In this document: one piece after another, positions 1 through 7,619 of the stretch
Layout: every line of letters begins with the position of its first letter
Numbering within the stretch: position 1 is the stretch's first letter
NCBI GenBank assembly: GCA_964636705.1
Contig: CAZWUJ010000015.1
Location: 1-64,000 of the forward strand
Source of the DNA: VXRJ01 sp964636705
GTDB taxonomy: Bacteria > Acidobacteriota > Vicinamibacteria > Vicinamibacterales > UBA8438
DNA: 64,000 nucleotides
Reading direction: 5' to 3'
Notes under the pieces: model-generated
Database searches by the model: none
The model's input: only the letters and a program-made list of their open reading frames with translations
What the model was told of the DNA's origin: nothing
Position numbers and translations under genes: made by a program

Positions 1-561
1 ACCCGACGAGGCGGATCCCTCATGGCAAACTTACTTCCAGGACAGTCCACTAGGGGGATGGAACCTCAGCCACCTCACTACGAACTCGCCCCCGCTGGCC
101 AACGCGGCTATGCACCACCTGAGATGTTGTACGGCGGGCCTGTTCCGTCTTGGGAATCCAGACGTATGGGCTGTGATGCCTACCACCTCGGCAGCATGAT
201 TAGCTCCATATTCACCACTGTGGGGATGACACCCCTGCTTATGCATGCCCTTGATAGCACCCAGCACTGGACGAACTGGACCGGGACTTACGAGTCTGCG
301 CTGTTGTTCCTGCGCCCGGCCTTTGCAGCGGCGGTTGACTACGTTATTGGCGAGGTGCCTGCGTACTTGCATTCTGATATTCGAATGGCTTTGACCACGC
401 TCTGCGAGCCAGACCCCCGTTTGCGCGGCCATCCTCGCAATAGGTTGAATGCCAAGACCCAGTACTCTCTTCATCGCTATATTTCGCTATTCGACCGTCT
501 AGCCAACACCGCTGAAATTCGAATCGCCGTTGCATTACGCCACAATGTCAATTCTGCCTGA
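1..561 (+). CDS. Protein-kinase-like protein, C-terminal part (5' end outside window)
   Basis: The frame is open from the first base, so the gene starts upstream of the window; an internal ATG lies at 22. The visible part contains GYAPPEML (residues 29-36 counted from that ATG), like the APE segment that closes a kinase activation loop, and CDAYHLGSMI (51-60), like subdomain IX with its invariant Asp. A helical tail follows, as expected for a kinase C-lobe. The nucleotide-binding lobe, catalytic loop and DFG would lie upstream and cannot be checked, so it may be an active kinase or a pseudokinase. Its stop overlaps the start of the next gene, which implies translational coupling. Codon use is less GC-rich than in most of the window, which suggests acquired DNA. 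The kinase assignment is an inference from two motifs. Confidence 0.6.
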   Translation, partial: TRRGGSLMANLLPGQSTRGMEPQPPHYELAPAGQRGYAPPEMLYGGPVPSWESRRMGCDAYHLGSMISSIFTTVGMTPLLMHALDSTQHWTNWTGTYESALLFLRPAFAAAVDYVIGEVPAYLHSDIRMALTTLCEPDPRLRGHPRNRLNAKTQYSLHRYISLFDRLANTAEIRIAVALRHNVNSA

Positions 562-2053
562 CGACCCTGAACGACGAATCGTCCCCCGTTGGAGGCCTTG
601 GAGAGACACGGCCCGTCTCGGCCTGTTGGCCCCAGCCCGTCCCGTTCGAGAACCTCCGGGCTGCCCGCCGTCGGAGCTCATGAAGGTCGAGCGTGACTGG
701 ATCCAGCACCGGACGCTTGGCCATGCCGGCGATTTTCTGGGCATCGCCTTTGCCAGTGGACAGTCCCACCGAGCCGCCGACGCCGCTAGCTTTGTCTTGG
801 AGACTTCTGGAGCACGCCGTCCCGCCCGCGAACTCGCGGGCAAGGTCCTGCTCGGGGACGCGCCCCCGCCACGGCCGTCGGCACCACAATCAATGGACCC
901 ACACGAACGTCGTGGGGCGATCCGGTCTCTCAAGATCTACCTTCAGAATTGGCCTCGTGACGCCTTGGCCTGGATCGACCTCGCACGGCACTATACGATC
1001 TTGGCCCAACGTACTAAGGCCGTCCGCGCCGTCGCAGTGGCGCTAGCGCTAGCGCCAACCAGCCGCTTTGTCATTCTAGCGGCTTCCCGATTCTACCTTA
1101 CTCTCGGGGAAGCCGATGTCGCCCATCACGTTCTACGCCGGTGCCCACGGGTCAAGTTCGATCCTTGGATGCTCGCCGCCGAGATAGCGCTGACACAAGT
1201 CTTGTCTAGGACATCCGATCTGATCAAGACAGCAAGAAGAACCCTCAATTCTGGAGACATCGATCTATTTCATGTATCCGAACTTGCCTGCGCCCTGGGT
1301 ACCATCGAGATGGAAGCAGGATCCCGCAAGGCCGTGCGTCGACTCTTCAAAACGGGCCTCGCCGATCCGACAGAGAACGCCATAGCCCAAGCTGAGTGGG
1401 TGTCACGATCTCTTGGTCTGTCGTTTGAGCCTCAATCATCATATGTTGAGCGGCAATACGAAGCCGACGCCTGGAGCAATCTGTTCAGCTCCCGATGGCA
1501 GGAATCTATTGATTGTGCCCAGATGTGGCTGTGGGACGAGCCGTTCTCCAGCCGGCCTGCAAAATTCGGATCGTGGGTTCCGCAGACTACCATGCAAGAC
1601 TACGCGACATCTGCACGATTTGCCCGCGCCGGACTACAGGTCGAACCAAAGGACGCTCTACTACTCAACAACCTCGCGGTGTGCCTTGCGAACCTTGGTC
1701 AACTAGCTGAAGCGCAGAAGAAGTTCGCGGAAGTTGGTTCCGAAGAGGCACTCGGAGGAAGTAAGGCAACCTATCTTGCGACCAAAGGACTCTTGAAATA
1801 CCGGCTCGGCGAAATAGAGGAGGGCCGCTTGCTATACCGGCAGGCCGCTGCCGGGGCGAGGAATGTGAAAGAGAAAGTATGGGCCTTGCTCCATCATGCG
1901 AAAGAAGAATGTCGTGTTGATCCTGACGCAGCCGACGCTATCTATCGGCAGGGATGTAGCTTGTTCAAGGATCTATCGGCGGCCGAAGAAACAGTGGCTC
2001 AACGAATTGCGCACGGGGTCTCAAGCGCCCTTGAGCAACGTAAACCAGACTGA
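545..2053 (+). CDS. Tetratricopeptide-repeat protein coupled to the kinase-like gene
   Basis: A protein of about 502 residues. The ATG at 545 (MSILPDDPERR) lies inside the last codons of the upstream gene, giving a 17-base overlap; an in-frame TTG at 530 is a less likely start. Helical repeats of TPR type are visible around residues 130-190 (AWIDLARHYTILAQRTKAV and onward) and again around 350-470 (LLLNNLAVCLANLGQLAEA, then ATKGLLKYRLGEIEEGRLLY). No signal peptide, membrane segment or enzymatic motif is seen, so a cytoplasmic scaffold or sensor is likely. Overlap with a kinase-like gene suggests that the two products work together. Base composition is lower in GC than the housekeeping genes downstream. 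I do not recognise a named system; a defence or signalling pair is possible but unproven. Confidence 0.8.
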   Translation: MSILPDDPERRIVPRWRPWRDTARLGLLAPARPVREPPGCPPSELMKVERDWIQHRTLGHAGDFLGIAFASGQSHRAADAASFVLETSGARRPARELAGKVLLGDAPPPRPSAPQSMDPHERRGAIRSLKIYLQNWPRDALAWIDLARHYTILAQRTKAVRAVAVALALAPTSRFVILAASRFYLTLGEADVAHHVLRRCPRVKFDPWMLAAEIALTQVLSRTSDLIKTARRTLNSGDIDLFHVSELACALGTIEMEAGSRKAVRRLFKTGLADPTENAIAQAEWVSRSLGLSFEPQSSYVERQYEADAWSNLFSSRWQESIDCAQMWLWDEPFSSRPAKFGSWVPQTTMQDYATSARFARAGLQVEPKDALLLNNLAVCLANLGQLAEAQKKFAEVGSEEALGGSKATYLATKGLLKYRLGEIEEGRLLYRQAAAGARNVKEKVWALLHHAKEECRVDPDAADAIYRQGCSLFKDLSAAEETVAQRIAHGVSSALEQRKPD

Positions 2054-2236
2054 GGTCGCCCGAGGTCGACAGGACCAGCGCTAGTATCCGTTAACCGGTT
2101 TCGTCAGGCGGTCGTCGTCTTGCGGCCGCTGACTTCGGCTTGACAACTATCGTTCTGGGAGCTGCCAAGCCGGCTTGCTCTTGTTGACCATCCGTTTTCC
2201 ATCGGGGCCGAGTGGACAAGGTGTCCAAGAACACAT

Positions 2237-3955
2237 CTACGTAGCGGCCGGCCGGCGCAGCGTGGTGACCCCGCCGATGGCGCAGACCGCGACAACGCCC
2301 ACGAGGTTGTGCCACATGAACGAGACGTCGGGGAGGAACGTGGCTACCCCAGCCACCGAGGCCATGCCGCCGAGGAGTCCCCAGAAGGCGCCGCCGGCGG
2401 TTACCCGCGGCATGCCGATGGCGAGAACGAAGACGCCGAGCAGCGAACCGTAGAAGAAGGAGCCAAAGCGGTTGACGACCTCGATCAGCGAGCCGAGGTT
2501 GGCGGCGTAGAGGGCGGTGACGGACGCGAAAAGGCCCCAGAAGCCGGTCGCGATCTTCGAGAACAGCAGGTAGTGGGCGTCCGACGCCTCGCGCTTGATG
2601 TGGCGGCGGTAGAAGTCGATGGTGGTGGCGGCGGAAAGCGCGTTGAACTCCGCCGCGATGCTCGACATCGCGGCGGCGAAGATGGCGGCAATGAGCAGCC
2701 CGACGAGGCCGATGGGGAGTTGCGTCGTGATGAAGGTGGGGAAGACGTAGTTGACGTCGCTGTAGGCGGCGTCGCCGGTGACGTCGCGCACGAGGTCGCG
2801 CGCCTCGGCCCGGACGTCGACCACCCGCTGATCGCTCGCTTCGAAGGCCGCGGTAGCTGATTGCACGGCCGCTTCGTCACCGGCCCGGCGCGCCGCGACG
2901 ACGGCCGCCGCGTCCGCCCGCCGCGCCGCATGCGCCGTGCGGAACTCGTCCTCCAGCCCGCGGTACTCCCCGGCCCGCCCGCTCGCCTCGACCGCCGACT
3001 CGTGCGAGTCGTTGAAGAGCATCGGCGGCTCGGTGAAGAGGTAGAAGCAGAAGACGAGCACGCCCATCATCAGGATGAGCACCTGCAGCGGGATCTTCGC
3101 GAAGGCGCTCATCATCAGCGAGTTACGGCCGGCGTCGATCGACTTCGCGGTGAGATAGCGCTGCACCTGGCTCTGGTCGCAGCCGAAGTAGCCCAGCATG
3201 AGGAACAGCCCGCCGAGCAGGCCGGACCAGAACGTGTAGGTCTCGTTCAGGTCGAACGTGAAGTCGATCGCCTGCAGGCGGCCGGTCGCGCCCGCCACGT
3301 GCAGCGCCGGCTCCAGCGAGACGTCATCCGGCAAGCCGACGATCAGCGCCGCGACGGCCGCGCTGACGCCCACCATGATCACCACCATCTGCTTCACGTC
3401 GGCCCAGGTCACCGCCTGCACGCCGCCGAACATCGTGTAGAGCGTCGTCGGCACGCCGATGGCGAGAATGGTGAGCGGCAGGCTCCAGCCGAGCACGATG
3501 GAGAGGATCACGGCGGGCGCCGCGATGATCACGCCGGCGCTCAGGCCGCGCGACATCAGGAACAGGAAGCTCGCCAGCGCACGGGTGCGGGCATCGAAGC
3601 GCCGCTCCAGGTATTCGTAGGCCGTGAAGACGCGCGCCCGGTGGAAGAACGGCACCAGGGTGACCGACAGGATGATCATCGCCAGCGGCAGCCCGAAGTA
3701 GAACTGCACGAAGCGGATCCCGTCGTCGTAGCCCTGGCCGGTCGTCCCGACGAGGGTGATGGCGCTCATCTGCGTCGCCATCACCGACAGTCCCACCGCC
3801 CACCACGGCAGCGACCGCGATGCGAGGAAGTAACCCTCGACCGCGCCGGTGCCCTTCGCCCGCCTGACGCCGTCGTACAGCACCCAAGCGAGGTAGGCGA
3901 CGATGATGGTCCAGTCGACGGGGTGCACGGCCCCGGAGTCTCGCCCACACCCCAT
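2237..3955 (-). CDS. Sodium:solute symporter (SSS family)
   Basis: A 572-residue integral membrane transporter with the SSS pattern: VDWTIIVAYLAWVLYDG opens the first helix, QMSAITLVGTTGQGY (62-76) matches the conserved region after it, and AAAMSSIAAEFNALSAATT (427-445) matches the Ser/Asn-rich helix that contributes to the Na2 site. About 13 helices are expected. The solute cannot be told from the sequence. Residues about 310-400 form an Ala/Arg/Glu-rich, probably helical segment outside the membrane that is longer than usual for a loop of this family. The ATG at 3955 is used; a GTG about 30 bases downstream (VHPVDW) is equally possible. It is divergent from the VTT gene at 4040, with 84 bases between them. 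Confidence 0.9.
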   Translation of the reverse strand: MGCGRDSGAVHPVDWTIIVAYLAWVLYDGVRRAKGTGAVEGYFLASRSLPWWAVGLSVMATQMSAITLVGTTGQGYDDGIRFVQFYFGLPLAMIILSVTLVPFFHRARVFTAYEYLERRFDARTRALASFLFLMSRGLSAGVIIAAPAVILSIVLGWSLPLTILAIGVPTTLYTMFGGVQAVTWADVKQMVVIMVGVSAAVAALIVGLPDDVSLEPALHVAGATGRLQAIDFTFDLNETYTFWSGLLGGLFLMLGYFGCDQSQVQRYLTAKSIDAGRNSLMMSAFAKIPLQVLILMMGVLVFCFYLFTEPPMLFNDSHESAVEASGRAGEYRGLEDEFRTAHAARRADAAAVVAARRAGDEAAVQSATAAFEASDQRVVDVRAEARDLVRDVTGDAAYSDVNYVFPTFITTQLPIGLVGLLIAAIFAAAMSSIAAEFNALSAATTIDFYRRHIKREASDAHYLLFSKIATGFWGLFASVTALYAANLGSLIEVVNRFGSFFYGSLLGVFVLAIGMPRVTAGGAFWGLLGGMASVAGVATFLPDVSFMWHNLVGVVAVCAIGGVTTLRRPAAT

Positions 3956-4039
3956 CGGGCGTCAAGCGACGCCGGTGGCCCGGCCCGCCGGAGGGGGCCG
4001 CCGGAGGGGCCCGCGGAGGCGTTCCGCTAGACTGATCGC

Positions 4040-4768
4040 ATGGCGGAACCTGAAGAGGCCCCGGCGAACACCCGGAAGCCGCTGCCCATCGGGCGCGTGC
4101 TCTTCGGTCTCGTGGCGATCATCGCCCTGGTGGCCCTGGGCAGGACGTTCGGCGTGTTCCTGGATCGGTTCGTGGAGTGGGTCGACGGACTGGGCGCGCT
4201 GGGACCGATCGCGTTCATCCTCGGCTATATCGGGTCGACCGTGGCGTTCATACCGGGGTCGGTCCTGACCCTTGCCGCGGGCGCGATCTTCGGCCTCGGG
4301 GAAGGCGTCATCTACGTGATGACGGGAGCGACGCTCGGGTCATCCGTCGCGTTCCTGCTGGCCCGCTACGTGGCGCGCGAGGCGGTCGAACAGCGAATTG
4401 CCGGGAACACGAAGTTCGCGGCAGTGGACCGCGCGGTGGGGCGCGAAGGGTGGAAGATCGTCGTGCTGCTGCGGCTCTCGCCCATCTTTCCCTACAACCT
4501 GTTGAACTACGGGCTGGGGCTGACGCAGGTCCGGTTCCGTGACTACGTGCTGGCGTCCATCGGCATGCTGCCCGGGTCGTTCCTCTATACCTATTCGGGC
4601 TTCCTCGTCGGCGACGTGATTCGCCTGGCCGGAGACGCCGGACCCGAACGGGGGCCGCTGTACTACGCCGTCGTCGTCATCGGGCTGCTCGCCACCATCG
4701 CGGTGACCGCGGTCGTCACGAAGACGGCGCGGCAGGCGATTGCGGAGGCGACAGGCAGCGGACCATAG
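4040..4768 (+). CDS. TVP38/TMEM64 (VTT/DedA-like) family membrane protein
   Basis: A 242-residue inner-membrane protein. The VTT core is clear: GPIAFILGYIGSTVAFIPGS, then LTLAAGAIFGLGEGVIYVMTGATLGSSVAFLLARYV, then LLRLSPIFPYNLLNYGLGLT, then SFLYTYSGFLVGD, with a final helix near the C-terminus. The Phe-Ile-Pro-Gly and Arg-Leu-Ser-Pro-x-x-Pro-x-x-x-x-N elements are the family's re-entrant loop motifs. Relatives have been linked to lipid scrambling or export of small solutes; the exact role here is unknown. It stands alone between a divergent symporter and a convergent ATPase gene. Confidence 0.9.
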   Translation: MAEPEEAPANTRKPLPIGRVLFGLVAIIALVALGRTFGVFLDRFVEWVDGLGALGPIAFILGYIGSTVAFIPGSVLTLAAGAIFGLGEGVIYVMTGATLGSSVAFLLARYVAREAVEQRIAGNTKFAAVDRAVGREGWKIVVLLRLSPIFPYNLLNYGLGLTQVRFRDYVLASIGMLPGSFLYTYSGFLVGDVIRLAGDAGPERGPLYYAVVVIGLLATIAVTAVVTKTARQAIAEATGSGP

Positions 4769-4804
4769 TCGCAGGTGGCGGGCGCGTCCTCGCCGGCAAT
4801 CAAG

Positions 4805-5983
4805 TCACGACGTCGGCTGCAACTCGATGTCGCAGATACGCGTCAGCGGCAAGGCGGTGATGCGGCCGGTCAGTGGGTACTCTCGGTCGCCGGGGTAGAC
4901 CACCCACAGGTGCTCCAGCCCGAGGTCGTCGATGACGACGTGCATCGCACGGGTGGTGCGCGGGGCGTCGGCGCACTTGAACTCGAAGCCCCAGCGCCGC
5001 CCCCGCCGCAACAGGAGGAGATCCAGTTCAGCGCCCCGCTGGGTCCCGTAGAAGTACGCTTCGCGCTCCCCGTGCGCCAGCAGCGTCTGCTCCAGGGCGA
5101 ACCCTTCCCAGCTTGCCCCGTAACGCGGGTGCAGCGGCAGGTCTCGCCGCTCTTCCAGCCCGAGCAGGAAGTGCAGGATGCCGCTGTCGCGCACGTAGAC
5201 CTTGGGTGACCTGACGAGGCGCTTGCGCAGGTTCTCGAACCAGGGCGGCAGCACGCGGAGCATGAAGGCGCCCGCCAACAGGTCACGGTAGCGGTTTATC
5301 GTCGTCGCGCTCACGCCCATCGAACGCGCCAGCTCGGCGGCGTTCCATGTCTGTCCGTGCACGTGCGCGAGCATGCGCCAGAAGCGGCCCAACGCGTCGG
5401 GGGAGACAGCCGACCCCAACCCGCGGGCGACGTCCCGCTCCAGGAAAGTGCGCGTGAACGACTGCATCCAGAGCGTCCAGGCCGCGGCCGACGGCGCCAG
5501 CCAGGCGCGTGGAAACCCGCCACGCATCCAGAGGCGGTCCTGGTGCTCCGCCCCGACCTCGGCCAGCGAGAACCCGCCCACGTCGACGAACAGCATGCGT
5601 CCGGCCAACGTCTCGGACACGCCCTGGACGAGGTCCAGGGAGGCGCTGCCCAACAGGAGGAAGACCGCGCGCCGGTCGGAATCGTCGCAGATCGGCCGCA
5701 ACACCTCGAACAGTTCCGGTCTCCGCTGCACCTCGTCAATGACGACCAGGCCTTCACTGTGGCGGAGCAGCCGCTCCGGGGTGGCGGACAGGGCTTCGCG
5801 CGCCGCGGCCACCTCGAGGTCGAAGACGGTGGTCGGTCCGGGCCACGATGCCGCCACCAGCCCGGCCAACGTCGTCTTGCCGACCTGCCGCGCGCCCAGC
5901 AGGGTGACCACCGGCGCTTCGGCGAGTCCCGTGATGGTGTCGGCAAGCAGGCCCGGACGGGCTATGGATTGTTGCAAATCCAA
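4805..5983 (-). CDS. AAA (AAA_14) / DUF4143 ATP-binding protein, copy 1
   Basis: A protein of 392 residues with Walker A GARQVGKT (30-37), Walker B LVVIDEVQ (79-86), a sensor-like LLLGSASL (about 110-117), a winged-helix-like middle (SMGVSATTINRYRDLL) and a C-terminal segment GAELDLLLLRRG...GFEFK (318-336) that has the spacing of a PD-(D/E)xK nuclease fold. These proteins are widespread, often variable in copy number, and of unknown function. A TAA lies two codons before the TTG used as start, so the start must be this TTG or the next TTG two codons on; no clear ribosome-binding site is visible. A perfect inverted repeat overlaps the first codons (see 5969-6007). A second member of the family lies at 7620. 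Confidence 0.88.
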   Translation of the reverse strand: MDLQQSIARPGLLADTITGLAEAPVVTLLGARQVGKTTLAGLVAASWPGPTTVFDLEVAAAREALSATPERLLRHSEGLVVIDEVQRRPELFEVLRPICDDSDRRAVFLLLGSASLDLVQGVSETLAGRMLFVDVGGFSLAEVGAEHQDRLWMRGGFPRAWLAPSAAAWTLWMQSFTRTFLERDVARGLGSAVSPDALGRFWRMLAHVHGQTWNAAELARSMGVSATTINRYRDLLAGAFMLRVLPPWFENLRKRLVRSPKVYVRDSGILHFLLGLEERRDLPLHPRYGASWEGFALEQTLLAHGEREAYFYGTQRGAELDLLLLRRGRRWGFEFKCADAPRTTRAMHVVIDDLGLEHLWVVYPGDREYPLTGRITALPLTRICDIELQPTS

Positions 5984-6007
5984 CTTTTAGCGTGTGCTTT
6001 GCAACAA
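5969..6007. promoter_or_regulatory. Perfect 10-bp inverted repeat at the 5' end of DUF4143 ATPase copy 1
   Basis: TTGTTGCAAA (5969-5978) is repeated in inverse as TTTGCAACAA (5998-6007) with 19 bases between. It straddles the TTG start of the minus-strand ATPase gene, so binding of a regulator would block transcription or translation start. The core half-site TTGCA recurs in the palindrome upstream of the second DUF4143 gene. An operator role is an inference. Confidence 0.6.
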
Positions 6008-6048
6008 ATATACGTTCTTTCCCAGTCCACCGTCAGCGCGGGGCCCAA

Positions 6049-6843
6049 TCAGCGAAGCGAGTCTCGCGGCGGAAGCGTCAGCATGCTGCCGGGCGGACGC
6101 TGCACGTCGAACGCCTTGAGGGTGTAGTTGACAGTGGTGTAGTGGCCGATGAGGCCGGCCAGGTCCATGATGCCCGTGTTGCCGAGCAGGCGCTGGGCCG
6201 CCTCGAACGTCTCGTCGCTCAACTTCGGCTCGCGGATCATTTCACGCACCGCACGGATGATCGTCCGCTCCGTCTCGCCCAGCCCCGGCAGATCGCCCGC
6301 GTCGTCAACCGGACGGTCGTACCGAATCAGGTCGATGATCTCGTCCTCCAGGCCGGCGCTCCGGCCGAGCCCCTCGTGAGCCGACCACTCGTACTGGCTG
6401 TCGAGGGCGCGCGCGGCGGTCAGGATCGCCAGCTCCGCCAACCGCTGATCGCGGTTGCCGTCCGCGCCGAAGCGCAGGTAGGTGCTGGCCGGAAAGAGAT
6501 GCTCGGCCATGAGCGGGCTGTACATCCACATGCCGATCGGCCCGCGCAGGCCGTTGGAGTAACGGCTGTCGGGATGAACGATGACGTCGTAGGCCCGCTG
6601 GCCGTCCGCGTCTAGCGACTCGCGCGTGATCTGCGGGAGCCGCGCCAGCGAATCCTCTTGGATCCCCGGCGGGATGTCGGCCTCCGACATTTCGCGCGGC
6701 GTGAACGCCTCGGGCGGCGTACCGCCGGACGACGCGGCCTCGGCATCCTGCGCCGCCGCCGCTTCGGTGTCGACCGCGTCCGGACCGCCGCACGCCGCCA
6801 GGGTTATGACCGCCAGTGCCAGGACCGTTTGTTGCAGCTTCAC
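6049..6843 (-). CDS. Lipoprotein of the carboxymuconolactone decarboxylase/AhpD-like fold
   Basis: A 264-residue protein that begins with a lipoprotein signal (MKLQQTVLALAVITLAAC, lipobox LAAC with Cys18). An acidic, Ala-rich linker follows, then a CMD-like helical domain: LAELAILTAARALDSQYEW, SAHEGLGRSAGLEDEIIDLI, RTIIRAVREMI, and the helix LGNTGIMDLAGLIGHYTTVNY. The CxxC pair used by AhpD-type peroxidase partners is absent, while the His of SAHEG is kept, so it is not a thiol reductase. Close relatives act on small carboxylic or lactone substrates or are uncharacterised. It is probably anchored in the periplasm. It is transcribed away from the toxin-antitoxin pair at 7004. Confidence 0.85.
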   Translation of the reverse strand: MKLQQTVLALAVITLAACGGPDAVDTEAAAAQDAEAASSGGTPPEAFTPREMSEADIPPGIQEDSLARLPQITRESLDADGQRAYDVIVHPDSRYSNGLRGPIGMWMYSPLMAEHLFPASTYLRFGADGNRDQRLAELAILTAARALDSQYEWSAHEGLGRSAGLEDEIIDLIRYDRPVDDAGDLPGLGETERTIIRAVREMIREPKLSDETFEAAQRLLGNTGIMDLAGLIGHYTTVNYTLKAFDVQRPPGSMLTLPPRDSLR

Positions 6844-7003
6844 GGGTGACCTCCCTTCCTGAGCGACACGCCGACCTTGACTCGGTGGCGAGTGCGCCCG
6901 GGCGAAAACGCCGTCGCGGACCCCGGTGCCCCTAGATCTCTATCAGGATCACCCAATATGGTAAGGCTGATGACATCCGGCGTACAATCTGTCACACTTC
7001 AGC

Positions 7004-7279
7004 ATGAAGCACTTCAACTGGGATCCGGCGAAGAACGACCGGTTGAAGCGGGAGCGGAGAATCTCGTTCGAAGAGGTAGTCTTCCACATCGAGAACGGTC
7101 ACGAGGTCGACATCTTTGAGCATCCGAACCAGGAGCGATACCCCGGGCAGAAGATCTCCGTGGTCGCCGTCGACGGCTACGCCTACCTCGTCCCGTTCGT
7201 GGAATCGGAGAGTGAAGTGTTCTTGAAGACCATCATCCGGAGTCGAAGTGCTACCAAGCGTTACCTGGGAGAATCATGA
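7004..7279 (+). CDS. brnT: BrnT family type II toxin
   Basis: A 91-residue protein with the BrnT pattern: FNWDPAKNDRLKRERRISFEEVVFHI at the N-terminus, then an ERYPGQKISVVAVDGYAYLVPFVE beta sheet and KTIIRSRSATKRYL at the end. Known BrnT proteins are RelE-fold ribonucleases that slow growth under stress and are held inactive by a DNA-binding antitoxin. The stop overlaps the antitoxin start by four bases. A TACAAT hexamer 16 bases upstream of the start may be a -10 element, which would leave a very short leader. Such pairs normally repress their own promoter. Confidence 0.88.
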   Translation: MKHFNWDPAKNDRLKRERRISFEEVVFHIENGHEVDIFEHPNQERYPGQKISVVAVDGYAYLVPFVESESEVFLKTIIRSRSATKRYLGES

Positions 7280-7551
7280 TGGCGCAACTGACCAGGGAGG
7301 AACGCGAAATCGTCGAGGCGTTCGAGAGAGACGAGTTGCGATCTCCACCCAACAAGTCCGCCTTGATGAAGCGGCACCCGGAATACGCAGCCGCCACATT
7401 CCGCAAGGACCGACGCGTGAACGTGAGGATCTCCAGTCGAGATCTCGATGCGCTGAAGAAACGGGCCCTGTCGGAGGGCATTCCGTACCAGACGCTGATC
7501 TCCAGTGTCCTGCACAGGTACGTCGAGGGGCGGCTGCGCGCGGCTGATTGA
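7276..7551 (+). CDS. CopG/BrnA-type antitoxin
   Basis: A 91-residue protein whose N-terminal half is charged and probably wraps the toxin. The C-terminal half, VNVRISSRDLDALKKRALSEG followed by IPYQTLISSVLHRYVEGRL, is a ribbon-helix-helix DNA-binding unit of the CopG antitoxin group. It begins on an ATGA overlap with the toxin gene, which is the usual order for BrnTA (toxin first). It is expected to neutralise the ribonuclease and repress the operon. The next gene, a DUF4143 ATPase, follows about 70 bases downstream with its own palindrome, so it may be a separate unit. Confidence 0.85.
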   Translation: MMAQLTREEREIVEAFERDELRSPPNKSALMKRHPEYAAATFRKDRRVNVRISSRDLDALKKRALSEGIPYQTLISSVLHRYVEGRLRAAD

Positions 7552-7584
7552 ACGGGTCGGAACATCCGAATCCCGGACTCCATT

Positions 7585-7618
7585 CTTGCAATTCGGGAAT
7601 CAATTCCCATAATGCAAG
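7585..7618. promoter_or_regulatory. Imperfect palindrome directly upstream of DUF4143 ATPase copy 2
   Basis: CTTGCAATTCGGGAAT (7585-7600) and ATTCCCATAATGCAAG (7603-7618) form an inverted repeat with 13 of 16 positions pairing and two bases between. It ends immediately before the ATG at 7620. It shares the TTGCA half-site and the position at the start codon with the palindrome of copy 1, although the two genes are distant paralogues. It may act as an operator, or as a structure that hides the start codon. Confidence 0.6.
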
Positions 7619-7619
7619 C

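Noticed and set aside
2861..4030. A 389-codon open frame on the plus strand opposite the symporter gene
   Set aside because: It is rich in Arg, His and Gln with no domain pattern and lies antisense to a clear transporter, as expected for a shadow of high-GC codons.
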